From: an uncultured Pelagibacteraceae bacterium
GTDB taxonomy: Bacteria; Pseudomonadota; Alphaproteobacteria; Pelagibacterales; Pelagibacteraceae
Reading direction: 5' to 3'
DNA length: 64,000 bases
Assembly: GCA_902552805.1 (NCBI GenBank)
Contig: CACDIC010000001.1
Coordinates: 1 to 64,000, forward strand
The first letter of the stretch is position 1. Every line of letters starts with the position of its first letter. The translations under genes were made by a program, and so were the position numbers. Shown in pieces: positions 26,740 through 36,895 of this stretch. The notes beneath the pieces are model-generated. The model did not search any database. It was not told where the DNA came from and saw nothing but the letters and a program-made list of their open reading frames with translations.

Positions 26740-27839
26740 TATTTCATAAATTCGTTTTTAATATAAATCAGATTTTCGGGTCTTGGTAAATTTTTAATTT
26801 TACTATTTGTGACCTTAACTTCTAAAAAATTTAAACTATTCCCAGATAGAAACTTTTTAAGACTTTTTCTTAAATTTTTATTATCTTTAATGCTATAAAA
26901 TTTTTTAAACCCCAGACTTTTAGATAACTTTTCGAGATCTATGTTTTTAACATAGGTGCTTTGACCACCTACTGAGTCATGAGTATTGTTATTTAATAAT
27001 ATATATTTAAAGTTTTTATTTGCAAAATTACCAGCTGTTTTAATAGAGCCTAAATGCATCAAAAATGAACCATCCCCATCAATACAAATCGTTTTTTTAT
27101 TGGTTGATAAAGAGTATCCTAGAGCTACAGAAGAGGTGTGACCCATACCACCAACCATATAAAAATCTTTGGATTTCTTAAGTTGATATTTGTTCCTTAT
27201 GTACATTATTTCTCTAGAATTATATCCAGTACTAGAAACAATTTTTGATTTATTATCTAAAATTTCAAGTAGAGTTTTAAAAAAGTTTTCTTTATCGATT
27301 TTAAAAAAATCTTTTTTGTTAATTTTTTTGTTATTTTTTTCTAAAGTACCTTGTTCGATTAAACACGCTACAATAACTTTATTTTTTTTTGCATTTTTTA
27401 TTTGTTTATCAAATTTTTTAAGATCTTTATTATTTCTAATAATTGTGTATTTGATATTCAAAAGCTTAAGAAGCTTTTCTGTAATTTTACCCTTCACATT
27501 GTGTTGTGGTTCATCTTTAATTTTTGGTGATCCCCTCCATCCGATTATCAAAATTAATGGGATTGCGTAAACTTTTGGATGAGCTATAGAAATCAAAGGA
27601 TTTAATGCATTTGATAAGCCAGAATTCTGCATATAAATACATGGAATTTTTTTAGTAGATAAATAATGACCAATACCAATTGATACAGCAGATCCTTCAT
27701 TCGATGCTATGATATGACTTTTTTTACTTTTACTTTGTAATTCAAATGAAAGTTCTTTGAGCACACTATCAGGAACACCAGTAAAAAAATTACTATTATT
27801 TTTCTTTAATACACTAATTAAAGAACTAATTTTAATCAT
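26739..27839 (-). CDS. ppd: Phosphonopyruvate decarboxylase
   Basis: Thiamine-diphosphate enzyme of 366 residues that pulls the unfavourable PEP mutase reaction forward by making phosphonoacetaldehyde. FFTGVPDSVLK, the catalytic glutamate in ASNEGSAVSIGIG, the GWRGSP and EPQHNVKG segments, and the ThDP-Mg motif GDGSFLMHLG ending in NNNTH are characteristic. The 8-base overlap with pepM couples the two. Sulfopyruvate decarboxylase is the main look-alike, but the neighbours settle it. Confidence 0.93.
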   Translation of the reverse strand: MIKISSLISVLKKNNSNFFTGVPDSVLKELSFELQSKSKKSHIIASNEGSAVSIGIGHYLSTKKIPCIYMQNSGLSNALNPLISIAHPKVYAIPLILIIGWRGSPKIKDEPQHNVKGKITEKLLKLLNIKYTIIRNNKDLKKFDKQIKNAKKNKVIVACLIEQGTLEKNNKKINKKDFFKIDKENFFKTLLEILDNKSKIVSSTGYNSREIMYIRNKYQLKKSKDFYMVGGMGHTSSVALGYSLSTNKKTICIDGDGSFLMHLGSIKTAGNFANKNFKYILLNNNTHDSVGGQSTYVKNIDLEKLSKSLGFKKFYSIKDNKNLRKSLKKFLSGNSLNFLEVKVTNSKIKNLPRPENLIYIKNEFMK

Positions 27840-29133
27840 TTTTAATCAAATTGATGATTTCTTTAATTGGAATTATCTTTTTATCAACTTCAAGAGCTCT
27901 TCCTTTTTGTAAAATAGTTTTTGCAACATTTTGCATAGCAGGATAAGCAGCCCTTAAAAGTTGATTTGCATAAATCACCAATTTAAAACCATTTTTAATT
28001 AAATCTTTTTCATAAACTTTTGAATAAGTTGATGGAACTGAAACTAAAGGAATATAGTTTCTGCTTTTTTTAAATGCTTTTGCAAAAGTAAAAATTTCAG
28101 ATGGAGTTTTCTCTTTACTGTGAATTAATATAGCATCAGCTCCTGCTTTTGAATAGATTTCAGCTCTATTTAATGCATCTTTTAATCCTTTGCCAACAAT
28201 AAAACTTTCTATTCTTGCTATTACAAGAAAATCTTTTGATCGTCTTGATGAACAAATTCTTTTAATCTTGTTTGCAAAAGTTTTTGGTTTATCTTGTTGA
28301 GTACCAGATTGATCTTTGAATAGTGAATTTTTCTTTAATCCAATTTTATCTTCCATTATAATTGCAGAAACGCCAGATCTTTCCAATGATCTAATCAAAA
28401 AAGATAAATGCTCGATTTGACCTCCGTTATCAGCATCAAAAACTAAAGGTTTAGTTGTTACATCCATCATGTCATTTAAAGACGAAATTCGAGATGAAAA
28501 ATCTAATGAAGAATTATCAGGCTTACCCTTAGTAGCAGAGTCCGTCAAACTTGACGACCACATACCATCAAATTCCAGAAATTTATTTTTATCATAAACT
28601 TTAAGATTTTCAATGATAAGACCTGTCAATGAATTGTGGGACTCTAAAATTCTAACTATCTTTTTAGAAGATAATAATCTTTTTAATCTTGAAACCCGAT
28701 TTTCAGGTAAAGAAGCTAATTCTAAAATCTTTTTTTTAATTTTAAAAGAAGAGATATCTTTTGTGTATTTTGGTTCAATTAACTTCCCAGACCATTTTTT
28801 TAACGTTTTAATAACTTTAGCTCTAGTTTTTTTTCTGTTATCATATTTCCAATCATCACCATGTACGAAAAAATTTGGTTTAATCTTGTTTAAATTATTA
28901 CTGTAGTCCTCTGTTTTTTGAGGAACAACTTTTGACACATATTTTAAATTTTTAACCAATAACTCTCTATTTTTATAATCAAGTAAAGGAATAGATTTAT
29001 AATTGGATATAGCTTCATCAGTTAAAAGCCCGACTATGACATCACCGTACTTTTTTGCTATTCTAAGTATATTAATGTGACCTTCGTGTAAAAAATCTAC
29101 AGCCAGAGGAACGTAAACTATTATTTTTTTCAT
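27832..29133 (-). CDS. pepM: Phosphoenolpyruvate mutase with N-terminal nucleotidyltransferase domain
   Basis: First enzyme of phosphonate biosynthesis; converts PEP to phosphonopyruvate. Residues 1-135 form a cytidylyltransferase-like domain with the HEGH motif and ISS end; residues about 150-433 form the isocitrate-lyase-like mutase with the diagnostic EDKIGLKKNS (261-270, pattern EDK-x3-K-x-NS) that separates it from other family members. The fused transferase suggests the phosphonate ends up activated with CMP. It overlaps the upstream stand-alone nucleotidyltransferase by 4 bases. Confidence 0.95.
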   Translation of the reverse strand: MKKIIVYVPLAVDFLHEGHINILRIAKKYGDVIVGLLTDEAISNYKSIPLLDYKNRELLVKNLKYVSKVVPQKTEDYSNNLNKIKPNFFVHGDDWKYDNRKKTRAKVIKTLKKWSGKLIEPKYTKDISSFKIKKKILELASLPENRVSRLKRLLSSKKIVRILESHNSLTGLIIENLKVYDKNKFLEFDGMWSSSLTDSATKGKPDNSSLDFSSRISSLNDMMDVTTKPLVFDADNGGQIEHLSFLIRSLERSGVSAIIMEDKIGLKKNSLFKDQSGTQQDKPKTFANKIKRICSSRRSKDFLVIARIESFIVGKGLKDALNRAEIYSKAGADAILIHSKEKTPSEIFTFAKAFKKSRNYIPLVSVPSTYSKVYEKDLIKNGFKLVIYANQLLRAAYPAMQNVAKTILQKGRALEVDKKIIPIKEIINLIKND

Positions 29134-29570
29134 ATTTTGTTAAGTAATGATTTTATTTTTGACGAAGAAATATTTTTTGTATATTCAAATTCCAATACTT
29201 TACCATTCCATTTTTTCATAGTTTTAATCAAATCACTTCTAACTTTAGATTGAATATTTTTTTTCCAATCATCACCATGAACAAAGTATTCAAATTTATA
29301 CTTTTTTGCAAATTCAACATATTTTAAACCATTTAATGGAATAATCTTTTTAATACATTTTATTTGATCTAAAACCCTTTTTCTATTTTTATAATTAACA
29401 ATCGGTTTTTTTCTTTTATAACTTTTTATGCCAGAGTCAGTCATTAAGCCAACTATTACATTACCGTGTCTATTTGCTTTTAGTAAAATATTTATATGAC
29501 CATAATGTAATATATCAGCAGCCATTGGTACAAATACTAATGGTCTATATTTGTTCAATGATAAATACAT
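29130..29570 (-). CDS. Adenylyl/cytidylyltransferase family protein of the phosphonate cluster
   Basis: Small nucleotidyltransferase, 146 residues. HYGHINIL is the HxGH nucleotide motif, and ISSSKI is the usual C-terminal ISS. It is a clear paralogue of the N-terminal domain of PepM next to it: both have LxxGHINIL, FVHGDDWK and a KKW-x-GK stretch. It probably makes a CMP-phosphonate for transfer to a lipid or glycan, like PntC and related enzymes. It is the first gene of the reverse-strand phosphonate operon. Confidence 0.82.
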   Translation of the reverse strand: MYLSLNKYRPLVFVPMAADILHYGHINILLKANRHGNVIVGLMTDSGIKSYKRKKPIVNYKNRKRVLDQIKCIKKIIPLNGLKYVEFAKKYKFEYFVHGDDWKKNIQSKVRSDLIKTMKKWNGKVLEFEYTKNISSSKIKSLLNKI

Positions 29571-29634
29571 TTGTTGAAGTTATAATTTTTATATATATAT
29601 GTTAATTTATAACTGTTCATAATACGTAAATTAT

Positions 29635-30936
29635 ATGATTTCAAATATTAAATTTAGGAAATTACTAAATGATCTAAAGAGAAGACCTGAGGATGCAGCA
29701 AAAGATCTTAATATTACTAAAAAAGAAATTCTAAAATTTTTAAATAATAAAAAAGAAATATCTCATAAGATACTAAATCAAGCTACAAAAGTTTGGCCAG
29801 TTAATCATGGAGATTTTTTTTCATTTTCTGATGATACTCAAAATGGTTTCAAAATAATGAGATCAGATAAATCTAACAAATCTAAAAGAATAATGATTAG
29901 AGGAAAAAAACCATATTATCTTTACAAAGATACAGTAATGAGCAAAGTCTCACCTTTTAAACCTGAGCTAATTACAGAATTAGTTGTTGTTGAAAATGAT
30001 AATCCAAATAATCCTAAAGTAAAATTTAATAATGGACATTTTCTACACCAATTTACATACTTTATTGGACCCGTTAATTTTTACTATCTAAAAAATAATA
30101 AAAAAAAAATAGCTAGGATGAATACTGGTGACTCCATGTATATATCACCTTATGTTCCTCATTCATTTACAACAAGAAAAAATAAAAAAAATGAATTAGG
30201 TAAGATTTTAGCTCTTACATATTCTGACCAAATCGATAATGAAACATTAAATGAATTAAATGTATTAGGTTTTGATATCGCAAATAAGTATAGAATTGAT
30301 CTTACGAATGAAAATAGAGCTTTCTGGGGAAATTTAGATATTTTTTTTAATAATTCATCTATTTCTTTAGATGAATTTAAAAAAAAAACTAACATAGATT
30401 TAAACAAACTAAGAAAAAAAAAAAATGTTCCAAATTTAAATACTCTAAAAAAAATATCTAATTTTTTAAATATTGGTTTAAGAGATTTGCTACCTCCAAA
30501 AGAAAAAATTGAAGTAAAAATTCAAAAATATTCTCAAAATAGAAACTGGTATTTTCCTTCTAATAAAAAAAAGGATTATCTATTTGTTGAATTAACAAAT
30601 ATTCCCCAATTACCTTATTCTAGAGGTTATGAATTCCATATTTTAAGTAATCATAAAATAAATCGAACTTTAGAGGTTCCATCACATCAATATATTTACA
30701 ATATTGGACATACGAATGTTCAAGCAATTATAAACAAAAAAAAAATAAAAATTTACCCAGGTGACTCATTATATATAAAGCCAAATTTAAAACATTATTT
30801 CAATCAAAAAGGGAAATTACTTATATTAAGACTAGGGGGAAGAATATCGGGTGATAGACTTTATCAACTTTCAATGCTTTCAAAACAAAATTTGTTTAAA
30901 ACTATAGATGATATTAAACCTTGGTTTAATAAATAA
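29635..30936 (+). CDS. mpnS: Methylphosphonate synthase (HEPD/MPnS family iron oxygenase)
   Basis: Non-haem iron oxygenase of 433 residues that splits 2-hydroxyethylphosphonate to methylphosphonate. An N-terminal helix-turn-helix-like segment (residues 5-40) precedes a double cupin. The iron site reads H135-x3-Q139 and H176, the unusual 2-His-1-Gln triad reported for MPnS; F140 follows the Gln, and I170, six before H176, replaces the Glu of classical HEPD. From memory these neighbours distinguish MPnS from HEPD. A second cupin lies at about residues 340-420. It diverges from the pepM operon across 64 bases. Confidence 0.87.
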   Translation: MISNIKFRKLLNDLKRRPEDAAKDLNITKKEILKFLNNKKEISHKILNQATKVWPVNHGDFFSFSDDTQNGFKIMRSDKSNKSKRIMIRGKKPYYLYKDTVMSKVSPFKPELITELVVVENDNPNNPKVKFNNGHFLHQFTYFIGPVNFYYLKNNKKKIARMNTGDSMYISPYVPHSFTTRKNKKNELGKILALTYSDQIDNETLNELNVLGFDIANKYRIDLTNENRAFWGNLDIFFNNSSISLDEFKKKTNIDLNKLRKKKNVPNLNTLKKISNFLNIGLRDLLPPKEKIEVKIQKYSQNRNWYFPSNKKKDYLFVELTNIPQLPYSRGYEFHILSNHKINRTLEVPSHQYIYNIGHTNVQAIINKKKIKIYPGDSLYIKPNLKHYFNQKGKLLILRLGGRISGDRLYQLSMLSKQNLFKTIDDIKPWFNK

Positions 30937-31013
30937 ATTATTATCTATTAACAACTATACTTTGAATTTTTTTTATTACTTTTTTTGGTAATTCTTCAGT
31001 AGTTAAATTTAAA

Positions 31014-32225
31014 TTATTTTGACTTAACCCTTCCATATATATCTTTATATCTAACAATGTCAGTTTCTTTTAATATAGAACCAACCTGAGCTTCAATAAT
31101 TTTTACTGGTTTCTTGTATGGGTTTTCAATTCTATGAACAGATCCTAGAGGTATAAAAATAGTTTCGTCAGGTTTCATATTAAAATATTTTTTATTCAAG
31201 GTAATTTTTGGTTTGCCTTGAGTAACTACCCAATGTTCAGCTCTATGATGATGTTTCTGTAGACTTAGTATACCTTTTGATTTTACATACAATTCTTTAA
31301 TTAAGAATTCCTTACCATTAAATAAATTAACATAGCTGCCCCAAGGTCTATGAAATACATTCTTCTTTTTAAAATAATGTCTCTTATTTCGTCCATACAT
31401 TTTACAAATCTCTTTCCATGATCCTAAATCAGACCAAGGAATATCTAACTTGATAGCATTTATATCTTTGGTTTTTTCTAAGATTGCATAATCAAATGAC
31501 TTTGCAGTGGCTTTAACAAAAGAAGGTTTGTTTAGATAATACACATTACTTTTATATTTTGCTTTTGTTACAGCTTTGATGCAGTTTCGGTAAATATTTG
31601 GCTGGTATTTCTTAAAATTATTAATAATAGAATCTTTTCTAAGATAAAACATTCCTGAATTCCAGTAACCTTTTTTTTGAATAATTTTTTTTGCTTTAGT
31701 TTCGTTAGGTTTTTCTAGAAATCTTGATACTTTATTGATATTTCCTTTAATCTTTTTAGATAAAAAATATCCAAATTCACTAGATGGTACTGTAGGTTTA
31801 ATACCAAATATAAAGATATTGTTTTCAGTTAAATTTTTTTGATTTTTTTTGATAGCTTTATTGAATAAACCAACCTTTTCTATCAAATGATCAGCAGCCA
31901 AGAACATTAAAGGTTGTTCATTTGGAATATCTTTGATCAATGCAGTGCTTAATATTGCTGGAGCTGTATTTCTTTTTGCAGGCTCTAAAACTACCTTGAA
32001 TTTTTTTATTCTATGTTTCTTTAAATGCTGTTTAACTTGTTTAAGATATTTTGTGTTAGTACTTATAACTGGAGTATCAAATATAGATGTTTTAACTCTT
32101 TCAAGTGTTTTACCTAATAAAGTCCAATTACCAAAGTCAATGAATTGTTTAGCCTGATGATTTTTTGAGTTAGGCCAAAGCCTTGTACCTGCACCACCAC
32201 ATAAAATAACTGGGCGAATTTTCAT
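31014..32225 (-). CDS. manC: Mannose-1-phosphate guanylyltransferase with cupin domain (ManC/AlgA type)
   Basis: Makes GDP-mannose from GTP and mannose 1-phosphate. The nucleotidyltransferase signature ILCGGAGTRLWPNSKNHQAKQ opens the protein, EKPNETKAKK and NSGMFYLR follow, and residues about 290-403 form the mannose-6-phosphate isomerase type II cupin (HRPWGSY, LQKHHHRAEHW). At 403 residues it is shorter than AlgA (about 480). It overlaps the ilvD stop by one base and lies next to the phosphonate cluster, so its sugar could feed a phosphonate-decorated glycan; that link is conjecture. Confidence 0.87.
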   Translation of the reverse strand: MKIRPVILCGGAGTRLWPNSKNHQAKQFIDFGNWTLLGKTLERVKTSIFDTPVISTNTKYLKQVKQHLKKHRIKKFKVVLEPAKRNTAPAILSTALIKDIPNEQPLMFLAADHLIEKVGLFNKAIKKNQKNLTENNIFIFGIKPTVPSSEFGYFLSKKIKGNINKVSRFLEKPNETKAKKIIQKKGYWNSGMFYLRKDSIINNFKKYQPNIYRNCIKAVTKAKYKSNVYYLNKPSFVKATAKSFDYAILEKTKDINAIKLDIPWSDLGSWKEICKMYGRNKRHYFKKKNVFHRPWGSYVNLFNGKEFLIKELYVKSKGILSLQKHHHRAEHWVVTQGKPKITLNKKYFNMKPDETIFIPLGSVHRIENPYKKPVKIIEAQVGSILKETDIVRYKDIYGRVKSK

Positions 32226-33943
32226 TAAATTTTTGAATAATCCTTAACTTCTTTTTTCTTACCAGGGTGTGTTGGGGCCCCTAAATATGCTGGTCCAACT
32301 GTTTGTGCGTATTTCCAAAGTGTCCCTGATCCAAAATCAGATTTTCGAGCTTTCCATTTCTTTTTTCTTGTGGCTAGTTGTGCTCTAGTTAATCGAACAT
32401 TAATTGTTCCTTTTTTTGCATCAATATCAATTACATCTCCATTACGCAAAAGAGCAATAGGACCACCTAATGCAGCTTCTGGTCCAACGTGACCTACACA
32501 AAATCCTCTTGTCGCTCCTGAAAATCTTCCATCAGTTATTAAAGCAACCTTCTCTCCTTTACCTTGGCCATAAATTGCGCCAGTTGTTGAAAGCATTTCT
32601 CTCATACCTGGCCCTCCTACTGGTCCTTCGTATCTAATAATAATTACATCACCATCTTTGTATTTTCTGCTTTGAACTGCTTTCATTGCACTTTCTTCAT
32701 TATCAAAACATCTTGCTCTTCCAGTAAATTGTAATTTTTTAAGCCCAGCAATTTTTACTATTCCTCCTTCTGGAGCTAAATTTCCTTTTAATCCTACAAC
32801 ACCACCATCAGGTGATAAGGGTCTATTATAAGCTCTTAAAACTTTTTGTTTTGGATTAAATTTAATTCTTTTTAAATTTTCTTTCATCGTTTTACCTGTA
32901 ACTGTCATACAGTCACCATGAATATAACCACCATCATAAAGAGTTTTTAAAAGCATCGGTACACCACCTGCTAACCACATATCTTTAGCAACATATCTTC
33001 CACCTGGTTTTAAATCAGCAAGATATGGAGTTCTTTTAAATATTTTTGCAACATCCATTAGATCAAATTTTATTCCAGCTTCATTTGCAATTGCTGGTAA
33101 ATGTAATGCTGCATTAGTTGAACCTCCAGTTGCAGCAACAATTGTTGCGGCATTTTCTAATGCTTTTCTTGTAACGATATCTCTTGGTTTAATTTTTTTT
33201 GCTAATAATTCCATAACCATTCGGCCACTTGCTTTTGCATATTTATCTCTCTCTTCATAAGGAGCTGGTGTTCCTGCAGAATAAGGTAATGCTAAACCTA
33301 TTGCTTCTGAAACACATGCCATAGTATTAGCTGTAAACTGACCACCACACGCACCCGCTGTAGGACACGCTACTAATTCTAATTTTCTTAATTCTTTTGC
33401 AGACATTTGACCTGATGAATGTTTTCCAACCGCTTCAAAAACATCAACTACAGTTACATCTTTACCTTTATATTTTCCCGGAAGGATTGAGCCGCCATAT
33501 ATAAATACACTTGGTACATTTAATCTAACCATGGACATCATTAATCCTGGTAAAGATTTATCACAACCTGCGATACCTACTAATGCATCATAACAATGAC
33601 CCCTTACTGTTAATTCAGCACTATCAGCTATAACTTCTCTAGAAATTAAAGACGATTTCATTCCTTCATGACCCATGGCAATACCATCAGTAACAGTAAT
33701 TGTGCAAAATTCTCTTGGTGTCCCTCCTGATGCTCTAACCCCCTTTTTCACTGATTGCGCTTGTCGCATAAGGGCAATGTTGCAAGGAGCAGCTTCATTC
33801 CAAGTTGATACAACTCCTATAAATGGTTTTGATACATCTTTTTCAGTTTCACCCATTGCATAATAAAAAGATCTATGAGGTGCTCTATCTGGACCTAAGG
33901 ATGTATGTCTACTAGGTAATTTTTTTTTATTAAATTTCCGCAT
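32225..33943 (-). CDS. ilvD: Dihydroxy-acid dehydratase
   Basis: Branched-chain amino-acid and pantothenate synthesis: dehydrates 2,3-dihydroxy-3-methyl acids to 2-oxo acids. The 572-residue protein has the Fe-S cluster cysteines in [11 protein letters not shown] and [16 protein letters not shown], and the C-terminal [11 protein letters not shown] catalytic serine region. The start overlaps the valS stop by one base, so valine synthesis and valine charging are co-transcribed. Confidence 0.95.
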   Translation of the reverse strand: MRKFNKKKLPSRHTSLGPDRAPHRSFYYAMGETEKDVSKPFIGVVSTWNEAAPCNIALMRQAQSVKKGVRASGGTPREFCTITVTDGIAMGHEGMKSSLISREVIADSAELTVRGHCYDALVGIAGCDKSLPGLMMSMVRLNVPSVFIYGGSILPGKYKGKDVTVVDVFEAVGKHSSGQMSAKELRKLELVACPTAGACGGQFTANTMACVSEAIGLALPYSAGTPAPYEERDKYAKASGRMVMELLAKKIKPRDIVTRKALENAATIVAATGGSTNAALHLPAIANEAGIKFDLMDVAKIFKRTPYLADLKPGGRYVAKDMWLAGGVPMLLKTLYDGGYIHGDCMTVTGKTMKENLKRIKFNPKQKVLRAYNRPLSPDGGVVGLKGNLAPEGGIVKIAGLKKLQFTGRARCFDNEESAMKAVQSRKYKDGDVIIIRYEGPVGGPGMREMLSTTGAIYGQGKGEKVALITDGRFSGATRGFCVGHVGPEAALGGPIALLRNGDVIDIDAKKGTINVRLTRAQLATRKKKWKARKSDFGSGTLWKYAQTVGPAYLGAPTHPGKKKEVKDYSKI

Positions 33944-36570
33944 TATAAACTCTCAATAGTTAAAGATATTTTTTTGATATTATCTTTAAGACTACTATAG
34001 TTAGTTTTTTCTTGTTCAACAATATTTTTTGGTGCTCTATCTGTAAAGCCTTTATTAGATAATCGTTGAGAAATCTTATCTAGTTCGTCTTGATATTTGT
34101 TCTGACGTTTTTGTAAGTTTTCTTTAATCAAATTAAGATCAACATTTTCATCAAAATAAATCTTAAAAATATCACCAGAAATGACAAGTGTTGCAGAGGG
34201 TTTATCCTGTTCTTTATCAAAAAAATTATTGATACGACCCAGTTTTTTCAAAATAACATCATTATTATTTACTAATAATTTGTTTTTTTTGGCAATTTTA
34301 TTTATTGCAACATCAACAAATGAACCAGGGCTGACATTTAACTCATTTTTAAATGATCTTAATTCAGAGATAATTTTAATAATTTTTTCAACTTCTTTGA
34401 GAGATTGGTCTTTTTTGATTTTTCCAGTAGGCCAATTTTTATACATAAGGAAATTTTTATTAGACTCATCAAATTTGTTCTTTAACCATATTTCCTCAGT
34501 TACAAATGGTATGAAAGGATGAAGCATAACCAATATTTGCTTAAAAACATAAGCAGAAACTTCTTTTACCTCTGTTTTTGCCTTTTTATCCTCAGAGTAA
34601 AGAATTGTTTTAGACAGCTCAATATACCAGTCACAATATGAGTGCCATGCAAATTGATAGGCATTTTTTGCTGCTTCATCAAATCGATAATCTTCAATAT
34701 TTTTTTGAATTTTATTTTTAGTTTCTATTAACTCCGAATAGATCCATTTATTGATATTTAATGAGATTTTTGGAACTTTATTGGTTTTTTTAAAATCACA
34801 TTTATTAGTAATTAAAAAATTATTAGCATTCCATAATTTATTTAAGAAGTTTCTATATCCTTTAACTCTATCTTCTGAAAGTTTAACATCAGTTCCTGGG
34901 GACGCCATAGAAAGCAAAGTAAAACGTAATGCATCAGCGCTATATTTTTCAATGAGATCTAATGGATCAATAACATTCCCTTTTGACTTAGACATTTTTT
35001 GTCCTTTTTCATCTCTTACTAGCGCGTGTACATAAATATCTTTGAATGGTTCTTTATTCAAAAATTCCATACCAAACATAATCATTCTAGCTACCCAGAA
35101 AAAAATAATATCAAAACCTGTTACTAAAACTGTTGTTGGATAAAATTTCTTTATATAATCTTTTTTATCAGGCCAACCTAAAGTTGCGAATGGCCATAAT
35201 CCTGAAGAAAACCATGTATCTAAAACATCAGGATCTCTAGTAAGTTTTACATCTTTTTTATAATGTTTTTTCGCTTGTTTAATTGCATGATTTTCATTGA
35301 TCGCAACAAAAATTTTTTGATCAGGTCCATACCAAGCTGGTATTTGATGGCCCCACCATAATTGTCGTGAAATACACCATGGCTCAATATTATTCATCCA
35401 CTGGAAATAAGTTTTAGACCAGTTAGTTGGAAAGAAATTTGTTTTTTTTGTCTTCACAATTTTTTTAGCTTTGATCGCTAATTTCTTTGCATCAACGAAC
35501 CATTGTTCTGTTAAAAAAGGTTCAATTACTGAATTTGATCTATCGCCATATGGAACTTTATTTTTGATATTTTCCTCTTTTACAAAAAAATCTTTTTCTT
35601 TTAGTTCATTTAATATTTTTTTACGGGCATCAAACCTATCTAAGCCAATATAATCTTTTGGAGCATTATCATTTATTTTTCCCTCTTCCGTAAAAACATT
35701 AATTATTTCTAATTTATTTCTTTGACCAACATCATAGTCATTAAAATCATGCGCTGGCGTGATCTTAAGTGCTCCAGTTCCTTGATCAGGATCAGCATAA
35801 TCATCTTTAATAATTTTTATTTTTCTACCTACGATTGGTATTGCGACAGTTTTGCCAACATGATTTTTATATCTTTTATCCTTTGGATTTACCGCAATCG
35901 CGGTATCCCCTAGCATTGTCTCAGGCCTCGTTGTGGCAATAGTGATAAATTCTGACGAATTGTCTATTGGGTATCTTATATAGTAAATCTTAGAATTCAT
36001 CTCTCTTTGATCTACTTCCAAATCTGAAATCGCAGTTTTTAAAACAGTGTCCCAATTAACAAGTTTTTCAGCTTTATAAATCAATTTTTTTTTATGTAAT
36101 TCTACAAAAACTTTAATGACTGATTTTGATAAATTTTCATCCATAGTGAATGCATTTCTTGACCAATCACATGAACATCCTAATTTTTTTAGTTGGTTGA
36201 TAATAATGTCCCCATATTCATTTTTCCATTCCCATACTTTTTCTATAAATTTTTCTCTACCAAGGTCAATTTTACTTAAATTTTCTTTTTCTAATTTTTT
36301 CTCTACGAGTGCTTGGGTGGCTATACCTGCATGATCAGTTCCAGGTTGCCATAATGTTTCGTAATTATTCATACGATAATAACGAACTAATAAATCTTGA
36401 ATTGAATTATTTAAAGCATGACCCATATGTAAGCTTCCAGTTACATTGGGTGGTGGAATTACAATTGAAAATTTTTTTGAATTTTTTTGCGGTTTAAATA
36501 ATTTATTTTTCTCCCAATAACCATAAATTTTATCTTCAACTTTTGAATGTATATATTTATCGCTTATCAT
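33943..36570 (-). CDS. valS: Valyl-tRNA synthetase
   Basis: Class I aminoacyl-tRNA synthetase, 875 residues. The HIGH motif is HMGH in [16 protein letters not shown], the KMSKS motif is in [10 protein letters not shown], the editing domain has [15 protein letters not shown], and a C-terminal coiled coil of about 60 residues carries the usual ValS tRNA-binding arm. It heads the run valS-ilvD-manC. Confidence 0.96.
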   Translation of the reverse strand: MISDKYIHSKVEDKIYGYWEKNKLFKPQKNSKKFSIVIPPPNVTGSLHMGHALNNSIQDLLVRYYRMNNYETLWQPGTDHAGIATQALVEKKLEKENLSKIDLGREKFIEKVWEWKNEYGDIIINQLKKLGCSCDWSRNAFTMDENLSKSVIKVFVELHKKKLIYKAEKLVNWDTVLKTAISDLEVDQREMNSKIYYIRYPIDNSSEFITIATTRPETMLGDTAIAVNPKDKRYKNHVGKTVAIPIVGRKIKIIKDDYADPDQGTGALKITPAHDFNDYDVGQRNKLEIINVFTEEGKINDNAPKDYIGLDRFDARKKILNELKEKDFFVKEENIKNKVPYGDRSNSVIEPFLTEQWFVDAKKLAIKAKKIVKTKKTNFFPTNWSKTYFQWMNNIEPWCISRQLWWGHQIPAWYGPDQKIFVAINENHAIKQAKKHYKKDVKLTRDPDVLDTWFSSGLWPFATLGWPDKKDYIKKFYPTTVLVTGFDIIFFWVARMIMFGMEFLNKEPFKDIYVHALVRDEKGQKMSKSKGNVIDPLDLIEKYSADALRFTLLSMASPGTDVKLSEDRVKGYRNFLNKLWNANNFLITNKCDFKKTNKVPKISLNINKWIYSELIETKNKIQKNIEDYRFDEAAKNAYQFAWHSYCDWYIELSKTILYSEDKKAKTEVKEVSAYVFKQILVMLHPFIPFVTEEIWLKNKFDESNKNFLMYKNWPTGKIKKDQSLKEVEKIIKIISELRSFKNELNVSPGSFVDVAINKIAKKNKLLVNNNDVILKKLGRINNFFDKEQDKPSATLVISGDIFKIYFDENVDLNLIKENLQKRQNKYQDELDKISQRLSNKGFTDRAPKNIVEQEKTNYSSLKDNIKKISLTIESL

Positions 36571-36691
36571 GGGTGTTATTAGTTTATAATTTAATAATCT
36601 AAATTAACAATAATCAAATTGGAACGTTATTTAATAGACTAATTGCAAATATTTTATATAAAACTCAGTGTAGCTATCTTCTAAAACATAT

Positions 36692-36765
36692 GGCAACGTG
36701 GCGGAATGGTTACGCAGAGGATTGCAAATCCTTGTATCCCGGTTCGATTCCGGGCGTTGCCTCCA
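36692..36765 (+). tRNA. tRNA-Cys (GCA)
   Basis: Acceptor arms GGCAACG and CGTTGCC pair fully. The anticodon loop reads TTGCAAA with anticodon GCA, the T-arm has GGTTCGATTCC, the discriminator is T as expected for Cys, and CCA is encoded. The gene is 74 bases long including CCA. Confidence 0.96.
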
Positions 36766-36815
36766 AAAAAAATCTTGTTTTAGTGAAAAAAAAAAGTAAG
36801 TTGAGATTTTAATAT

Positions 36816-36891
36816 TCCTCGGTAGCTCAGTTGGTAGAGCAGTTGACTGTTAATCAATTGGTCGCAGGTTCGAGTCCTGCCCGAGGAGCCA
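36816..36891 (+). tRNA. tRNA-Asn (GTT)
   Basis: Acceptor arms TCCTCGG and CCGAGGA pair fully. The anticodon loop CTGTTAA gives GTT. The D-arm TAGCTCAGTTGGTAGAGCA and T-arm GGTTCGAGTCC are canonical, with discriminator G and an encoded CCA. It follows tRNA-Cys by 50 bases and ends 4 bases before the convergent XRE gene. Confidence 0.97.
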
Positions 36892-36895
36892 GAAA

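Noticed and set aside
29600-29634. CTGTTCA-TAAT-ACGTAAA just before mpnS as a Pho box
   Set aside because: Only the first half-site is close to the local PhoB-like pattern; the second is poor, and it lies too near the start codon to be convincing.
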